Assembly (NCBI GenBank): GCA_965662355.1
Contig: CBFIHP010000008.1
Span: 1-64,000, forward strand
DNA: 64,000 nt
Direction: 5' to 3'
Source of the DNA: GCA-2683825 sp965662355
GTDB lineage: Bacteria; Planctomycetota; UBA1135; GCA-002686595
Shown here: piece by piece, positions 44,934-53,778 of the stretch
Numbering within the stretch: position 1 is the first letter of the stretch
Layout of the letters: every line of letters starts with the position of its first letter
Position numbers and translations under genes: made by a program
Notes under the pieces: model-generated
Databases searched by the model: none
What the model was told of the DNA's origin: nothing
The model's input: only the letters and a program-made list of their open reading frames with translations

Positions 44934-44974
44934 AGGAACTTTCGTGGGAAACTCGCCTGGAGGCGAAAGTTCCT
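44934..44974. repeat. 11-bp perfect inverted repeat in the gap before the UDP-xylose synthase gene
   Basis: AGGAACTTTCG (44934-44944) and CGAAAGTTCCT (44964-44974) are exact reverse complements separated by 19 bases. The gap of 178 bases between the lipoprotein stop and the UXS start holds no gene. No U-run follows on either strand, so this is more likely an operator or an RNA hairpin in the UXS leader than a terminator. Confidence 0.5.
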
Positions 44975-45049
44975 CGAAGGTGACCTCTTCCGTAGGAGCC
45001 AGGCGTACTCGGACTCCCTGGGAAAAAACCTCCGAGGGGCGTAGGGCTT

Positions 45050-45856
45050 TCAAGTGTACCCCCCCCCCCTGCCCGTGGTGGCCCCGGCAGCGTCACCTTC
45101 CTCCGGTAGGAACGTCGTGGGCTCGACCCGCCCCACGATACGCACCTTGCCGCCGAGCAGCTCCTCGATTGCGGGGTGCGGGGAACGCGGCGAGGTGTCC
45201 GAAAGCCGCGGCAGATCGATCGATTCGCCCGGCCCCAGCTCGATCTCGGCCTCGCGATATTGCAGGAGCGCGGGACGCTTGGTCTGGTTGGTCAGGCGCA
45301 GGTACTGGGGGTTGATTTTCTCGAGCTGGAACGGCCCCGAGGGCTCGCCGGGATCGCCTCGCAGAATGCTGCCACCGGGCAACAGGACGCGGTCCTCGGG
45401 CGTCAGGTAGATAAGGCTGCGACTGACGGCGAGGAACTGGACGAGCATGTCGTCGGTCTCGGGATTGGCGACGCGCACCGCACCGTGATCGAAGAGCACG
45501 ATGTTGCTGGCGTCCCCAGGCCAGATCAGCTCGGCCCGACCACCGAAACCGGTGCGAATCACCGTACCGGCCGTCACACGCTCGCGTTTTCGATAGAACG
45601 GCAGCGGATAGTCGTCGAGGGCATTGGGGCGCCGGATCCAGACCGGATCGGAATGGCGTTGTACCAGGGCCTCGATGGCGGAGACCTCCGGACCGACGGG
45701 GGTTTCCTCCCCGAGGGGCGGAAGGGGCCCCGGCACGCGCTGGATGCGTTGCAGGCAAGCGCTGAGTGCCCCCGTCATGCTCGCGACGAGACAAAGGCCG
45801 ATGGTGGCCACGAGCCGCCCAGGGGCGAGGCCGATCTTTCGGGGGGGATAGGCCAC
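45050..45856 (-). CDS. FecR-like lipoprotein of unknown function
   Basis: About 268 residues. GTG 45856 is the best start because AGGAGG stands seven bases before it. The N-terminal signal ends in a lipobox (SMTGALSAC), so the protein is an exported lipoprotein. The middle part resembles the FecR domain: AGTVIRTGFGGRAELIW, IVLFDHGAVRVANPE, LLPGGSILRGDPGEPSGPFQLEKIN. The C-terminus is Gly-rich and partly encoded by a run of 11 G (coding strand). It lies between accC and the UDP-xylose synthase gene, which suggests an envelope role, but no partner sigma factor is present. Confidence 0.78.
   Translation of the reverse strand: MAYPPRKIGLAPGRLVATIGLCLVASMTGALSACLQRIQRVPGPLPPLGEETPVGPEVSAIEALVQRHSDPVWIRRPNALDDYPLPFYRKRERVTAGTVIRTGFGGRAELIWPGDASNIVLFDHGAVRVANPETDDMLVQFLAVSRSLIYLTPEDRVLLPGGSILRGDPGEPSGPFQLEKINPQYLRLTNQTKRPALLQYREAEIELGPGESIDLPRLSDTSPRSPHPAIEELLGGKVRIVGRVEPTTFLPEEGDAAGATTGRGGGYT
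45059..45069. repeat. Homopolymer of 11 C within the lipoprotein C-terminus
   Basis: Eleven consecutive C (plus strand) lie 7-17 bases upstream of the stop codon of the FecR-like lipoprotein and encode its Gly-rich end. Such a run can slip during replication or be miscounted in sequencing. Either would change only the last few residues. Confidence 0.7.
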
Positions 45857-45872
45857 TCGTGAGCCTCCTGAT

Positions 45873-47234
45873 TCAGGCAATCCTTTGGGAAGAACTGGAG
45901 AAGTAGCGTTCGACGAATCCGGTGTCGTGCTCGCCGGCGCGGAAGTCGGCGTGACGCAGGATTCGTTCGTGAATCGGAATCGTGGTTTTCGGCCCTACGA
46001 CCACGAACTCCGCCAGGGCGCGCAGCATCGTTGCGATGGCGCTCTTTCGATCGGCACGATGCACCAGGAGCTTGCCGATCATCGAATCGTAGTGCGGAGA
46101 AATCGAATAGCCCGAGAAGCAGTGCGAGTCCACCCGCACGCCGGGTCCGCCGGGCGGAACGAAGAGCTCGATCTTGCCGGGCGAGGGCTGGAAGTCCCGG
46201 GCTGGGTCTTCGGCGTTGATTCGACACTCGATGACGTGGCCGCGCACCTCGATGTCGCTCTGCTTGTAGCGGAGCTTTTCGCCGGCGGCGAGCAGCAACT
46301 GCTCCTGGATCAAGTCGATGCCGGTCACCATTTCCGTGACGGTGTGTTCGACCTGGATCCGGGCGTTGACCTCGATGAAGAAGAAGTCGTCGTTCTTGTC
46401 CAGCAGGAACTCGACCGTACCAGCGTTGTGATAGCCGGCCTCCCGCGCAATGGCCACCGCGGCCGCGCCCATGGCCTGGCGCTTTTCCTCGGTCAATGAC
46501 GGCGAAGGGGATTCCTCGATCAGCTTCTGGTGGCGGCGCTGGACCGAACAGTCCCGATCGCCCAGCCAGATGATGTCGCCCGTCTTGTCACCGAGGATCT
46601 GGATCTCGACGTGCCGCGGGTTCTCGACGAACTTCTCGAGGTAGACCGTTCCGTCCTTGAAGGCCACCTCGGCCTCCGCCCGCGCGGCATGGAAGCCGTT
46701 CACCATGCTGGGATCGTTGGAAGCCACACGCATGCCCCGGCCGCCCCCTCCCGCGGAGGCCTTGATCATGACCGGATAGCCTATCTCGTGGGCGATCTTG
46801 AGGGCCTGGTCGGGATCGGTCACCGGTCCATCGGAGCCGGGCACGATCGGAACGCCTGCACGCATGGCCATCTCGCGCGCGTTGGCCTTGTTGCCCACCG
46901 CCTCGATGGTCTCCGGATCGGGCCCGACGAAGGCGATGTTGCAAGAGCGACAAACCTCGGCGAAGTGGGCGTTCTCGGCCAGGAATCCATAGCCGGGCAC
47001 GATGGCCTCGACATCGGCGATCTCGGCGGCGGAGATGATGGCCGGGATGTTCAGATAGGACTTCGCACCCGGCGCGGGGCCGACACAAATCGTCTCGTCG
47101 GCCTGGCGCAAATGGAGCGCATCGGCGTCCGCCTCCGAGTAGATGGCAACCGACTCGATACCGAGCTCGCGACAGGCCCGGATGATTCGCTGGGCGATTT
47201 CCCCGCGATTGGCGATGAGGACACGGCGGAACAT
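45873..47234 (-). CDS. accC: Biotin carboxylase subunit of acetyl-CoA carboxylase
   Basis: Carboxylates the biotin of BCCP using ATP and bicarbonate, the first step of fatty-acid synthesis, 453 residues. MFRRVLIANRGEIAQRIIRACRELGIESVAIYSEAD-type N-terminus, ATP-grasp Gly-rich loop KASAGGGGRGMR, RDCSVQRRHQKLIEE and EVNARIQVEHTVTE are complete. Its ATG directly follows the accB TGA with no spacer. A role in other biotin-dependent carboxylases is less likely given accB. Confidence 0.96.
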   Translation of the reverse strand: MFRRVLIANRGEIAQRIIRACRELGIESVAIYSEADADALHLRQADETICVGPAPGAKSYLNIPAIISAAEIADVEAIVPGYGFLAENAHFAEVCRSCNIAFVGPDPETIEAVGNKANAREMAMRAGVPIVPGSDGPVTDPDQALKIAHEIGYPVMIKASAGGGGRGMRVASNDPSMVNGFHAARAEAEVAFKDGTVYLEKFVENPRHVEIQILGDKTGDIIWLGDRDCSVQRRHQKLIEESPSPSLTEEKRQAMGAAAVAIAREAGYHNAGTVEFLLDKNDDFFFIEVNARIQVEHTVTEMVTGIDLIQEQLLLAAGEKLRYKQSDIEVRGHVIECRINAEDPARDFQPSPGKIELFVPPGGPGVRVDSHCFSGYSISPHYDSMIGKLLVHRADRKSAIATMLRALAEFVVVGPKTTIPIHERILRHADFRAGEHDTGFVERYFSSSSQRIA

Positions 47235-47723
47235 TCAGCCCTTCTTGTAGAGAAACAGGGGCTGGCCGAACTCCACCGGTTCGCCGTTCTCGACCAGAAT
47301 CTCGACGATCTCGCCGCGCATTTCGGCCTTGATCTCGTTCATGACCTTCATGGCCTCGACGATGCAGATCACGCTTTCCTCGTTGAACTTCTGACCCGTC
47401 GTCACGAAGGGTTCCGTTTCCGGCGACGGGGCCCGATAGAAGGTCCCGACCATGGGACTTGGGAAGACCTCGGTGCCGGGGGGCAGTTCGCTCTCATCGA
47501 TGCCGAGTACATCGCCGCCGGCCCGCAGGGGCTCGAAGGCAGGGGCCTGGGTCATGGGCGGCATCATCTGCACGATCGAGGGCACACTGGGATCGCCAGC
47601 GGGGCTCGGCCGGTCGCGCTTCAGGTGCACGCGCATGCCGCTCTTGGAGTCGTCGATCTCGAGTTCGGATAGCTCGGCCCGGAGCATCAGGCGCACGAGC
47701 TTGCGGATTTCGGTGAGGTCCAT
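47235..47723 (-). CDS. accB: Biotin carboxyl carrier protein of acetyl-CoA carboxylase
   Basis: BCCP, 162 residues. The N-terminal part (DLTEIRKLVRLMLRAELSELEI) is the usual AccB dimerisation segment, followed by a Pro-rich linker (about 40-65). The biotinyl domain has the target lysine K126 in EAMKVMNEI; the common Met after the lysine is Val here. The thumb region VGTFYRAPSP is also present. Upstream of accC in the classic accBC order. Confidence 0.95.
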   Translation of the reverse strand: MDLTEIRKLVRLMLRAELSELEIDDSKSGMRVHLKRDRPSPAGDPSVPSIVQMMPPMTQAPAFEPLRAGGDVLGIDESELPPGTEVFPSPMVGTFYRAPSPETEPFVTTGQKFNEESVICIVEAMKVMNEIKAEMRGEIVEILVENGEPVEFGQPLFLYKKG

Positions 47724-47818
47724 TATCGGAGCGGGGTTCGGAATCGGGGGTCCCGCAGGGGATCAGGGCCAGAAGCATACGGGTCGGGAGGTCCCGATCC
47801 CACACCCCGCTGCCCGCT

Positions 47819-48382
47819 TCAGTCGCCTTCCCGGCGCCAGTGGCCGGACTTCCCGCCGCGTTTCTCCATGAGCTCCAGGGACTCGATGCGGATGCCCTTG
47901 TCCAGGGCCTTGGTCATGTCATAGACGGTCAGGGCAGAAATCGCGGCCCCCACCATGGCCTCCATTTCGACCCCCGTGCCGCCCATCGTGCGGGCGAGGA
48001 AGCGCACCTCCAGCAGATCGGGTTCCACCTCCTCGAGCTCCATTTCGAGGTGCTCCACCAGCAGGGGATGGCACATCGGAATCAGCTCGGGGGTCTTTTT
48101 GGCCGCCAGGAAGCCCGCCGCCCGGGCCACCTCCTCGATCGGGCCCTTGGGGCCCCCAGCGGCCATGATCGGCCCCAGAACCCCCGGCGGATACCGCATC
48201 CGTACTCGCGCCAGGGCGGAACGCTCCGTACGAGGCTTCTCCGTGATGTCGACCATCTTGGATCTGAGATCGCTACGAGCCCCCCGCGACCCATTATCCA
48301 CCCCATCGTCGGGGGCGGTCACGTGGGAGAGGCCTTCGAAACTGAGATCCGACGGGGTGTTTTGCTCATTTTTACGGCCCAT
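47819..48382 (-). CDS. moaC: Cyclic pyranopterin monophosphate synthase MoaC
   Basis: Second step of molybdenum cofactor synthesis, forming cPMP. Motifs MVDITEKPRTERSALA, ELIPMCHPLL (active-site His), GVEMEAMVGA and the C-terminal KRGGKSGHW are all present. The core is normal, but from ATG 48382 there are about 43 residues before MVDI, more than the usual 10-20. A later start is possible, though I see no good ribosome binding site for any candidate. With mobA at 22 kb this shows that the organism makes Mo-cofactor; moaA, moaD and moaE are not here. Confidence 0.93.
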   Translation of the reverse strand: MGRKNEQNTPSDLSFEGLSHVTAPDDGVDNGSRGARSDLRSKMVDITEKPRTERSALARVRMRYPPGVLGPIMAAGGPKGPIEEVARAAGFLAAKKTPELIPMCHPLLVEHLEMELEEVEPDLLEVRFLARTMGGTGVEMEAMVGAAISALTVYDMTKALDKGIRIESLELMEKRGGKSGHWRREGD

Positions 48383-48561
48383 TCGAAACAGGGGTTCCCT
48401 TCGCATCGGGGTTCGGCTCGTGTACGGCACGCCTTTGGTTCGAAATAGCAACCTGACGTACGCGGAATTACGTCCTCGTTTGCGGAGCGCAGACTAGATT
48501 ACTCCCTACCCGGCCTCTCCCCATACCGACCGGGCACACTTCCCTCCTCATTCCTATCACC

Positions 48562-51051
48562 ATGCTGCGACGCCCTCTTGCGCTGCTCCTTCTTCTCGTC
48601 GTTCCCACCGCCCTGACACCGGCCCAGGAGTCCGGTGAGCTACAGGGCCTCATTCGAGAGGAGGTGGCCGCGGCAGCTTCGCGCTCGATCGGCGAGCTCT
48701 GGACCCGTGCGGTCGAACTGCGGGACGCCGGCATCCTGGGCGAGGAGGGCGAGCTGGATCGCATCCTCGATAACCAGCTTCGACGCGGCGAGGAACTCTC
48801 GCCTGCCGGCCTCCTGCTGCTGGCCGCAGCTCGCCTGCAAGGCTCCGAGCCGGAAGCCGCTCCCATCGCGCGCGCCCTCGAGCCCCTGGTCGGGCACGCC
48901 GACGAAGACCTCGGTCGCGCCGCCGCGGAGCTGCTCGGGGATCCTCTCTTCCGCGGTCTCACGACCTCCAAGCGGGCCCAGATGACCAAGTCGCTGCTGA
49001 AGGCGGCCAAGGATGCGGGCCGCTCGCCGCAATACCGGCTGTCCTTCGCAAAGAGCGCCTACATCCTGGGCGGAGGTCGCGAGCGTCGTGAAGCCAACAA
49101 GGTCATGAAGTCGTTCCTGTCCTCGGACGACGCCGAGCTGCGCGCCCAGGGAGCGCTTGCGCTCGCCGAACTGGATCACACCCCGATCGAAGGTCCGCTT
49201 CGTCGCGTCCTCGAGCGTCTCGAGCGCACGCCCGATACGCGGGGCGCGCTGGCCAAGGCCTTCCTCAAGCGCGAGGAAACCCGCGAGGTCGTCGAGCGAC
49301 GCTATCGCGAGCTCCGCAAGGACTCCAAGACGGAGAACCTGCCGGACGAGCTCAAGCAGTTCTGGCACGTGCTCAACATGATTCAGGCCATGCACCTCGA
49401 AGGAGGAGCCGTCGATCGCGACAAGCTGATGAAGGCCGCGATGAACGGCATGTTGCGCTGGATGGATCCGCACTCGAACTACCTTGCTCCCGCGGACTAC
49501 GCCAAGTTCTTCCAGGAGCTCGAGGCTGAATACGGCGGCATCGGCGCCTACGTCAACGAGGACCCCGACGACAGCCTCTTCACCGTCGTACGCCCGATCT
49601 ACTCGGGACCCGCGTATCAGGTCGGCATTCAGACCGACGACAAGATCGTGCGCATCGACAACTGGCCCACCCTCGATCAGCCGGTCGACGACATCATCAA
49701 GAACCTGAAGGGCAAGCCCGGCACCGAGGTCGATCTCTACGTGTGGAAGCGCGGCATGGATCCCTCGTTGATCGAGCGGCCCACCGACGATATGAAGGTC
49801 ACGGTCACTCGCGAACGCGTCACCATTCCCCCGGGCTCGTACCAGATGCTCCCGGGCGGGATCGGGCTGATACAGCTGACGACCTTCTCGAAGCGTTCGA
49901 TGGACGAGATCCGCCAGTGGATCCCGAAACTCCTCGACGACGGCATGAAGGCCCTGGTTTTCGACCTGCGCTTCAACACCGGCGGGCTCCTGACCGAGGC
50001 GCGCGAAGTCGCCGACCTCTTCCTGCCCGCGGGTAAAGCCGTGGTCTCCACCGAAGGTCGCGGTCGCCAGGGCGCACGTGAGACCTTGAAGACCCTCGAA
50101 CCGGCCATGATTCCCGAGGACATGCCGCTGGTCGTTCTCACCGGACGCCAAACCGCCTCCGCCGCCGAGATCGTCTCCGGCGCCCTGCAGGACCACGAGC
50201 GCGCTACCCTCGTTGGCCAGCTGACCTACGGCAAAGGCTCGGTACAGCAGCTCATCCCCGTGCTTCGAAACGAGCTCGAAGACAAGTGGGACGACGCCAA
50301 CGGCGACTACATCTGGAACAGCTGGGAGACCATCACCGACGACCGCGACGGTGACGGCGAGGTCGACTACGCCCCGCGGGTGAAGCTGACCATCGCCAAG
50401 TACCTGCTTCCCAGTGGGCGCTCTATCCACCGCCAGCTCGACCGCGAGGGACACATCCTCAGCCAGGGCGGCATCCAGCCCGAGATCGAAATCGCACAAC
50501 CCCTGATCGAGCGCTGGCGACTCCAAGAGCAGCGCAGCGTCCTGCGCTCGGACGAGCTACGCGACTATGTCGCCACCAGGTACCAGACCAACCGCGACCT
50601 CTTCGGTCGACTGGCCGTCAACGACCAGAAGAACCCGGATCTCTACCCCGGCTTCGACGCCCTCATGGCCGAGCTCAGCACGAACCTCTCGCGCGACGAT
50701 GTCCGGCGCATGCTTCGCGCGGAAGTTCGGCGTCGCGTGCAGGACGACCGCGGCCAGGAATTCCCCGCCGCCGACTTCGTCGAGGACGTGCAGGTGCAAA
50801 AAGCCATCGAGGTCGCCCTGACGGGGCTCGACCAGAGCGTCACGGACGTTAGCGAGTACGGCCTGGTCTTCGACCTCCCCCAGGGAGATTCCGCGTCCGG
50901 CGGCCTGGCCTCTCTGCAGCCCCTTGGCGGGCCTGAAATCGCTCGGGCAAGGGACCTGATCGAGAAGGCGCGCGCGGGCGGAGTCATTCTCACCGAGCAA
51001 GACCTGGACGAGATCCTCTCGATCCTGGGTGGGCTCGAGAAGAAGAACTGA
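48562..51051 (+). CDS. S41 family carboxyl-terminal processing protease with helical-repeat N-terminus
   Basis: Secreted or periplasmic serine protease of 829 residues. Signal peptide at 1-22. Residues about 30-240 are helical and Ala/Leu/Glu/Arg-rich, resembling HEAT/TPR-like repeats. The PDZ domain follows at about 325-420 (GGIGAYVNED, YQVGIQTDDKI). The S41 catalytic core has S533 in TASAAEIVSG and K558 in TYGKGSVQQ, the Ser-Lys dyad of Tsp/CtpA. About 150 further residues follow, including LPSGRSIHRQ and a DUF-like tail. It trims the C-termini of exported proteins. Single gene, divergent from moaC by about 180 bases and flanked downstream by a strong terminator. Confidence 0.93.
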   Translation: MLRRPLALLLLLVVPTALTPAQESGELQGLIREEVAAAASRSIGELWTRAVELRDAGILGEEGELDRILDNQLRRGEELSPAGLLLLAAARLQGSEPEAAPIARALEPLVGHADEDLGRAAAELLGDPLFRGLTTSKRAQMTKSLLKAAKDAGRSPQYRLSFAKSAYILGGGRERREANKVMKSFLSSDDAELRAQGALALAELDHTPIEGPLRRVLERLERTPDTRGALAKAFLKREETREVVERRYRELRKDSKTENLPDELKQFWHVLNMIQAMHLEGGAVDRDKLMKAAMNGMLRWMDPHSNYLAPADYAKFFQELEAEYGGIGAYVNEDPDDSLFTVVRPIYSGPAYQVGIQTDDKIVRIDNWPTLDQPVDDIIKNLKGKPGTEVDLYVWKRGMDPSLIERPTDDMKVTVTRERVTIPPGSYQMLPGGIGLIQLTTFSKRSMDEIRQWIPKLLDDGMKALVFDLRFNTGGLLTEAREVADLFLPAGKAVVSTEGRGRQGARETLKTLEPAMIPEDMPLVVLTGRQTASAAEIVSGALQDHERATLVGQLTYGKGSVQQLIPVLRNELEDKWDDANGDYIWNSWETITDDRDGDGEVDYAPRVKLTIAKYLLPSGRSIHRQLDREGHILSQGGIQPEIEIAQPLIERWRLQEQRSVLRSDELRDYVATRYQTNRDLFGRLAVNDQKNPDLYPGFDALMAELSTNLSRDDVRRMLRAEVRRRVQDDRGQEFPAADFVEDVQVQKAIEVALTGLDQSVTDVSEYGLVFDLPQGDSASGGLASLQPLGGPEIARARDLIEKARAGGVILTEQDLDEILSILGGLEKKN

Positions 51052-51074
51052 GTCCAAGGGCCCGTTCGAAAACC

Positions 51075-51116
51075 CGGGGCCTCCCTCGAGACGAAAGCGT
51101 CCCGGGGGAGGCCCCG
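51075..51116. terminator. Bidirectional intrinsic terminator between convergent genes
   Basis: CGGGGCCTCCC (51075-51085) pairs perfectly with GGGAGGCCCCG (51106-51116), and inside it GACG-AAAG-CGTC forms a compact tip (51090-51101). A T-rich stretch (TTCGTTTCCGTTTCC) follows on the plus strand and TTTTCG on the minus strand. Placed between the S41 protease stop (51051) and the end of the PerM-like gene (51145), it would end transcription from both sides. Confidence 0.85.
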
Positions 51117-51144
51117 TTCGTTTCCGTTTCCACCTGGCTCGGAT

Positions 51145-52290
51145 TCAACCCGGCTTGGAATCGGGATCCTCGTCCGCCCAGTCCTTGAGCGCGGGTAGGA
51201 CGAACTCCTCGCACAGGATCACGACGGAGGCGGTCAGGGGCAGGGCTACCAGGACCCCCAGCATGCCCAGGGCGGCTCCGCCGGCGAGCAAGGAGAAGAA
51301 GACGACCAGAGGGTGCAGACCGAGGGTGTCGCCGAGGATGCGCGGCAGCAGCACGTAGCCTTCGAGGACCTCCGCCAGGGCGAAAATGACACCGGTACGA
51401 ACGAGCGAACCGACGACGCCCTGATGGGCGATGCCGACAGTGAAGGCCAGCGCGAAGCCGATGAAGGGGCCGAAGAAGGGCAGGATCGAGAGGAAGCCAG
51501 AGAGCATTCCAAAGAGGAAGGCGTACTGCACACCGGCCAGGGTCAAGGCGACCGACAGGAAGAGGCCCTTGAAGAAGCAAACCGTCAGCCGACCGCGGAA
51601 GAAATTCGAGATCACCGCCCCGATCTTGCCTCCGACACGCGAGATGCGCGTACGGTCGCGCTTGGGAAGATAGCGCCGCACCGTGTCGTGGATCGGGCGC
51701 AGCACGAACAGGAAGTAGTAGGTGTAGAGCGGCACCAGGACGAACAACCCGCCGATCTTGAAGAGCAGGATAAAGAGGCGACGGAGGTAGCTCACGCCGC
51801 GACCCGCGACCTCGAGGCTCTCCTCGGTGTTCTGCGCGAGAAAGTCGCTGGCGCCCTGGATCGCCTGGGTCATGTCGGGGACTCTCACTTCACCGACATC
51901 CAGCCCCCAACCGTTCAAGCGCGCGGTGAACTCGTTGACGCCGTTCTGCATACGCACCTGGAACGGCTCCTTCGGCGCTTGCACCCTCGTATCGAGCGGA
52001 TCGACATCGTCGCGGACCTCGCTCCGCAGCGAGCTGATCTGCAGCACCAGGGCCAAGCTCAAGCCAATGGCCGCCAGGAAGCCCGCACCGAAGGTCAAGT
52101 TCACGGCCGTGCGCCGGGTGAAGCCCAGGCGCTCGATACGCAACACGAGCGGGTGCAGGATGTACGCCAGCAAGTAGCCGACGAGCAGCGGGTTCAATAC
52201 CGAACGGATCGACCAGCAGAACCACGCCAGAAAGACGCCGAGGATGCCGAGGGCGATGTTGCGCTTCCTGCGGGAAAGTCGCTCGAGCAT
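51145..52290 (-). CDS. AI-2E/PerM family membrane protein
   Basis: Polytopic inner-membrane protein of 381 residues with about seven to eight membrane segments and the family's paired N-terminal helices (LGVFLAWFCWSIRSVLNPLLVGYLLAYILHP region). A large soluble domain (about 85-170) and the C-terminal helices with GFLSILPFFGPFIGFALA and PRILGDTLGLHPLVVFFSLLAGG are diagnostic. The family includes autoinducer-2 exporters and Na+/H+ antiporters, so the substrate is not assigned. It starts 21 bases after the Minf_1886-like gene. Confidence 0.9.
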   Translation of the reverse strand: MLERLSRRKRNIALGILGVFLAWFCWSIRSVLNPLLVGYLLAYILHPLVLRIERLGFTRRTAVNLTFGAGFLAAIGLSLALVLQISSLRSEVRDDVDPLDTRVQAPKEPFQVRMQNGVNEFTARLNGWGLDVGEVRVPDMTQAIQGASDFLAQNTEESLEVAGRGVSYLRRLFILLFKIGGLFVLVPLYTYYFLFVLRPIHDTVRRYLPKRDRTRISRVGGKIGAVISNFFRGRLTVCFFKGLFLSVALTLAGVQYAFLFGMLSGFLSILPFFGPFIGFALAFTVGIAHQGVVGSLVRTGVIFALAEVLEGYVLLPRILGDTLGLHPLVVFFSLLAGGAALGMLGVLVALPLTASVVILCEEFVLPALKDWADEDPDSKPG

Positions 52291-52311
52291 CGGGTCCCTC
52301 GTCGGCCTGGA

Positions 52312-52746
52312 TCAGCCGAGCTCCGGGCCTCCGAGATCGTCGGGGTCCTCGGGGAGGAGTGGCTTGTAGTTCTTGACGAAGATCTCGTCGAAATCGAACC
52401 CGTCGCGGAAGTCCTCGATCGTGTCCGTGTCCTGGCGATTCAAGAGCCGCGCTTCGACCAGAAGAAACACGATGTGGCCCCAATCGATGGCCTCGGTGAC
52501 GCCCCAGGAGCGCCAGACCTGCGCCGCCAGGGGCCCGAACAGGTCCGAGGCATGGGCACGCATGCCCTCCAACACCTCCTGGCCTGTGACGTGCCGCTCG
52601 ACTCCCTCGGCGCGCTCCTTGCCGGCCATGATCATGGCCTGGGTGAGCGCCTCGAAGAGAAAGCGGAAAGCCTCCGGTGAGTAGCGGCCGTCCTTGAGGG
52701 CGATATTGCGGATCGGATCTTCGATAACGCGCTCGAGTATCGCCAA
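52312..52746 (-). CDS. Minf_1886-like protein, planctomycete/verrucomicrobia-restricted family
   Basis: 144 residues, mainly helical, without signal or membrane segment. LKDGRYSPEAFRFLFEALTQAM, HVTGQEVLEGMRAHA and FGPLAAQVWRSWGV match what I recall of the Minf_1886/Plancto-Verruco conserved family (function unknown). The start is TTG 52746, immediately after the holB TGA without any spacer, so translation is coupled to the DNA polymerase delta-prime subunit. It is the best lineage marker in the window. Family assignment is from memory of motif and length. Confidence 0.8.
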   Translation of the reverse strand: MAILERVIEDPIRNIALKDGRYSPEAFRFLFEALTQAMIMAGKERAEGVERHVTGQEVLEGMRAHASDLFGPLAAQVWRSWGVTEAIDWGHIVFLLVEARLLNRQDTDTIEDFRDGFDFDEIFVKNYKPLLPEDPDDLGGPELG

Positions 52747-53778
52747 TCAGGGCCGCAAGACCAACAGGGCACGATCCAGAATCGCTTCGGGCCCCAGGTT
52801 GCGGTCGACGTCCGCGCGACACTCGAGGAGCTTGTCGAGCCCCGACTCCAGCTCGCCGGCCCTGGGGAGGGTCGCGATCGCCTCTCCGAAAGCCAGCTGG
52901 TCCGCGGCGACCCCACACTGGTAGGCGAGCCGCTCACGGGAAAGATCCAGGGCCAGATCGAGGCTCATGCGCACCCGTTCGCGGACCTTGGCCGCGGGCG
53001 TCTTGCCCGGGAAACGTCCCTCGAGCTCCCACAGGAGAGCGGCGGCACCCACCGTCGCCCGTGCACCCCGCGCCACGTCCAGGAGAATGTCGCGGGCCTC
53101 GAGTGCGTTGCGCTCCGCCAGTCTCAAGGCTCGACCGGGCGAGCCCTGCGCGACCCGCGTCAGCTCGCGCGCTAGGGCCGGCTCGATGCCCTTCTCCGCC
53201 AGCACGGCTTGGCATTCCTCGACGCAGAGGGGCTCGAATCGCAGGCGCACGACGCGACTTCGAATCGTGGGCAGGAGCAATTCCGGGCGGTGGGTCTCGA
53301 GGATCAGCAGCGTGCCCGGGCGGGGCTCTTCGAGGGTCTTCAGGAGCGCGTTCTGTGCCGCGATGTTCATGCGCTGCGCTTCGCGAATGCACACGGGACG
53401 ATAGCCCCCCTCCAGGGCCCGCAGATCCAGGAAGGACTCCAGCGAGCGGTCGTCGTCGCCACTGGCGTCGGAGCGTTGGGCGATACGCGAAACACGAATG
53501 CGTTCCTCCCCATCCTCGATGGGGTCGATGACCATCAGATCGGGGTGATTTCCCAAGTGGCCGCCGGAAGCAACGCGCTTGCACGGACCACAGGACCCGC
53601 AGGGCGCTCCGGGCCCCTGGGCGCAGAGCAGCCCCGCGGAGAACCACAGGGCCGCGCGGAACTTGCCCACGCCCTCGGGCCCCTCGAAGGAGAGCGCGTG
53701 GGGCAAGCGCCCCACCTTGGCCGCATGCCACAGACCGGCGACGGCCTCGGCATGTCGTCGGGGTTCAAAGACCTGCAC
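52747..53778 (-). CDS. holB: DNA polymerase III delta-prime subunit
   Basis: Clamp-loader subunit of 343 residues. The AAA+ region has a degenerate P-loop GPEGVGKFRAA (Phe in place of the usual Thr/Ser, consistent with a non-hydrolysing delta-prime), the zinc-binding cysteines (CGSCGPCKR plus an earlier Cys) and KTLEEPRPGTLLILETHRPELLLPTIRSR, which contains the sensor/SRC-like element. The start is GTG 53778 inside the end of tmk (14-base overlap). tmk-holB adjacency is widespread in bacteria. Confidence 0.92.
   Translation of the reverse strand: MQVFEPRRHAEAVAGLWHAAKVGRLPHALSFEGPEGVGKFRAALWFSAGLLCAQGPGAPCGSCGPCKRVASGGHLGNHPDLMVIDPIEDGEERIRVSRIAQRSDASGDDDRSLESFLDLRALEGGYRPVCIREAQRMNIAAQNALLKTLEEPRPGTLLILETHRPELLLPTIRSRVVRLRFEPLCVEECQAVLAEKGIEPALARELTRVAQGSPGRALRLAERNALEARDILLDVARGARATVGAAALLWELEGRFPGKTPAAKVRERVRMSLDLALDLSRERLAYQCGVAADQLAFGEAIATLPRAGELESGLDKLLECRADVDRNLGPEAILDRALLVLRP

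Noticed and set aside
44872..45096. 75-codon upstream extension of the UDP-xylose synthase frame
   Set aside because: Low-complexity sequence across an inverted repeat and into the lipoprotein gene. ATG 44871 gives the normal N-terminus.
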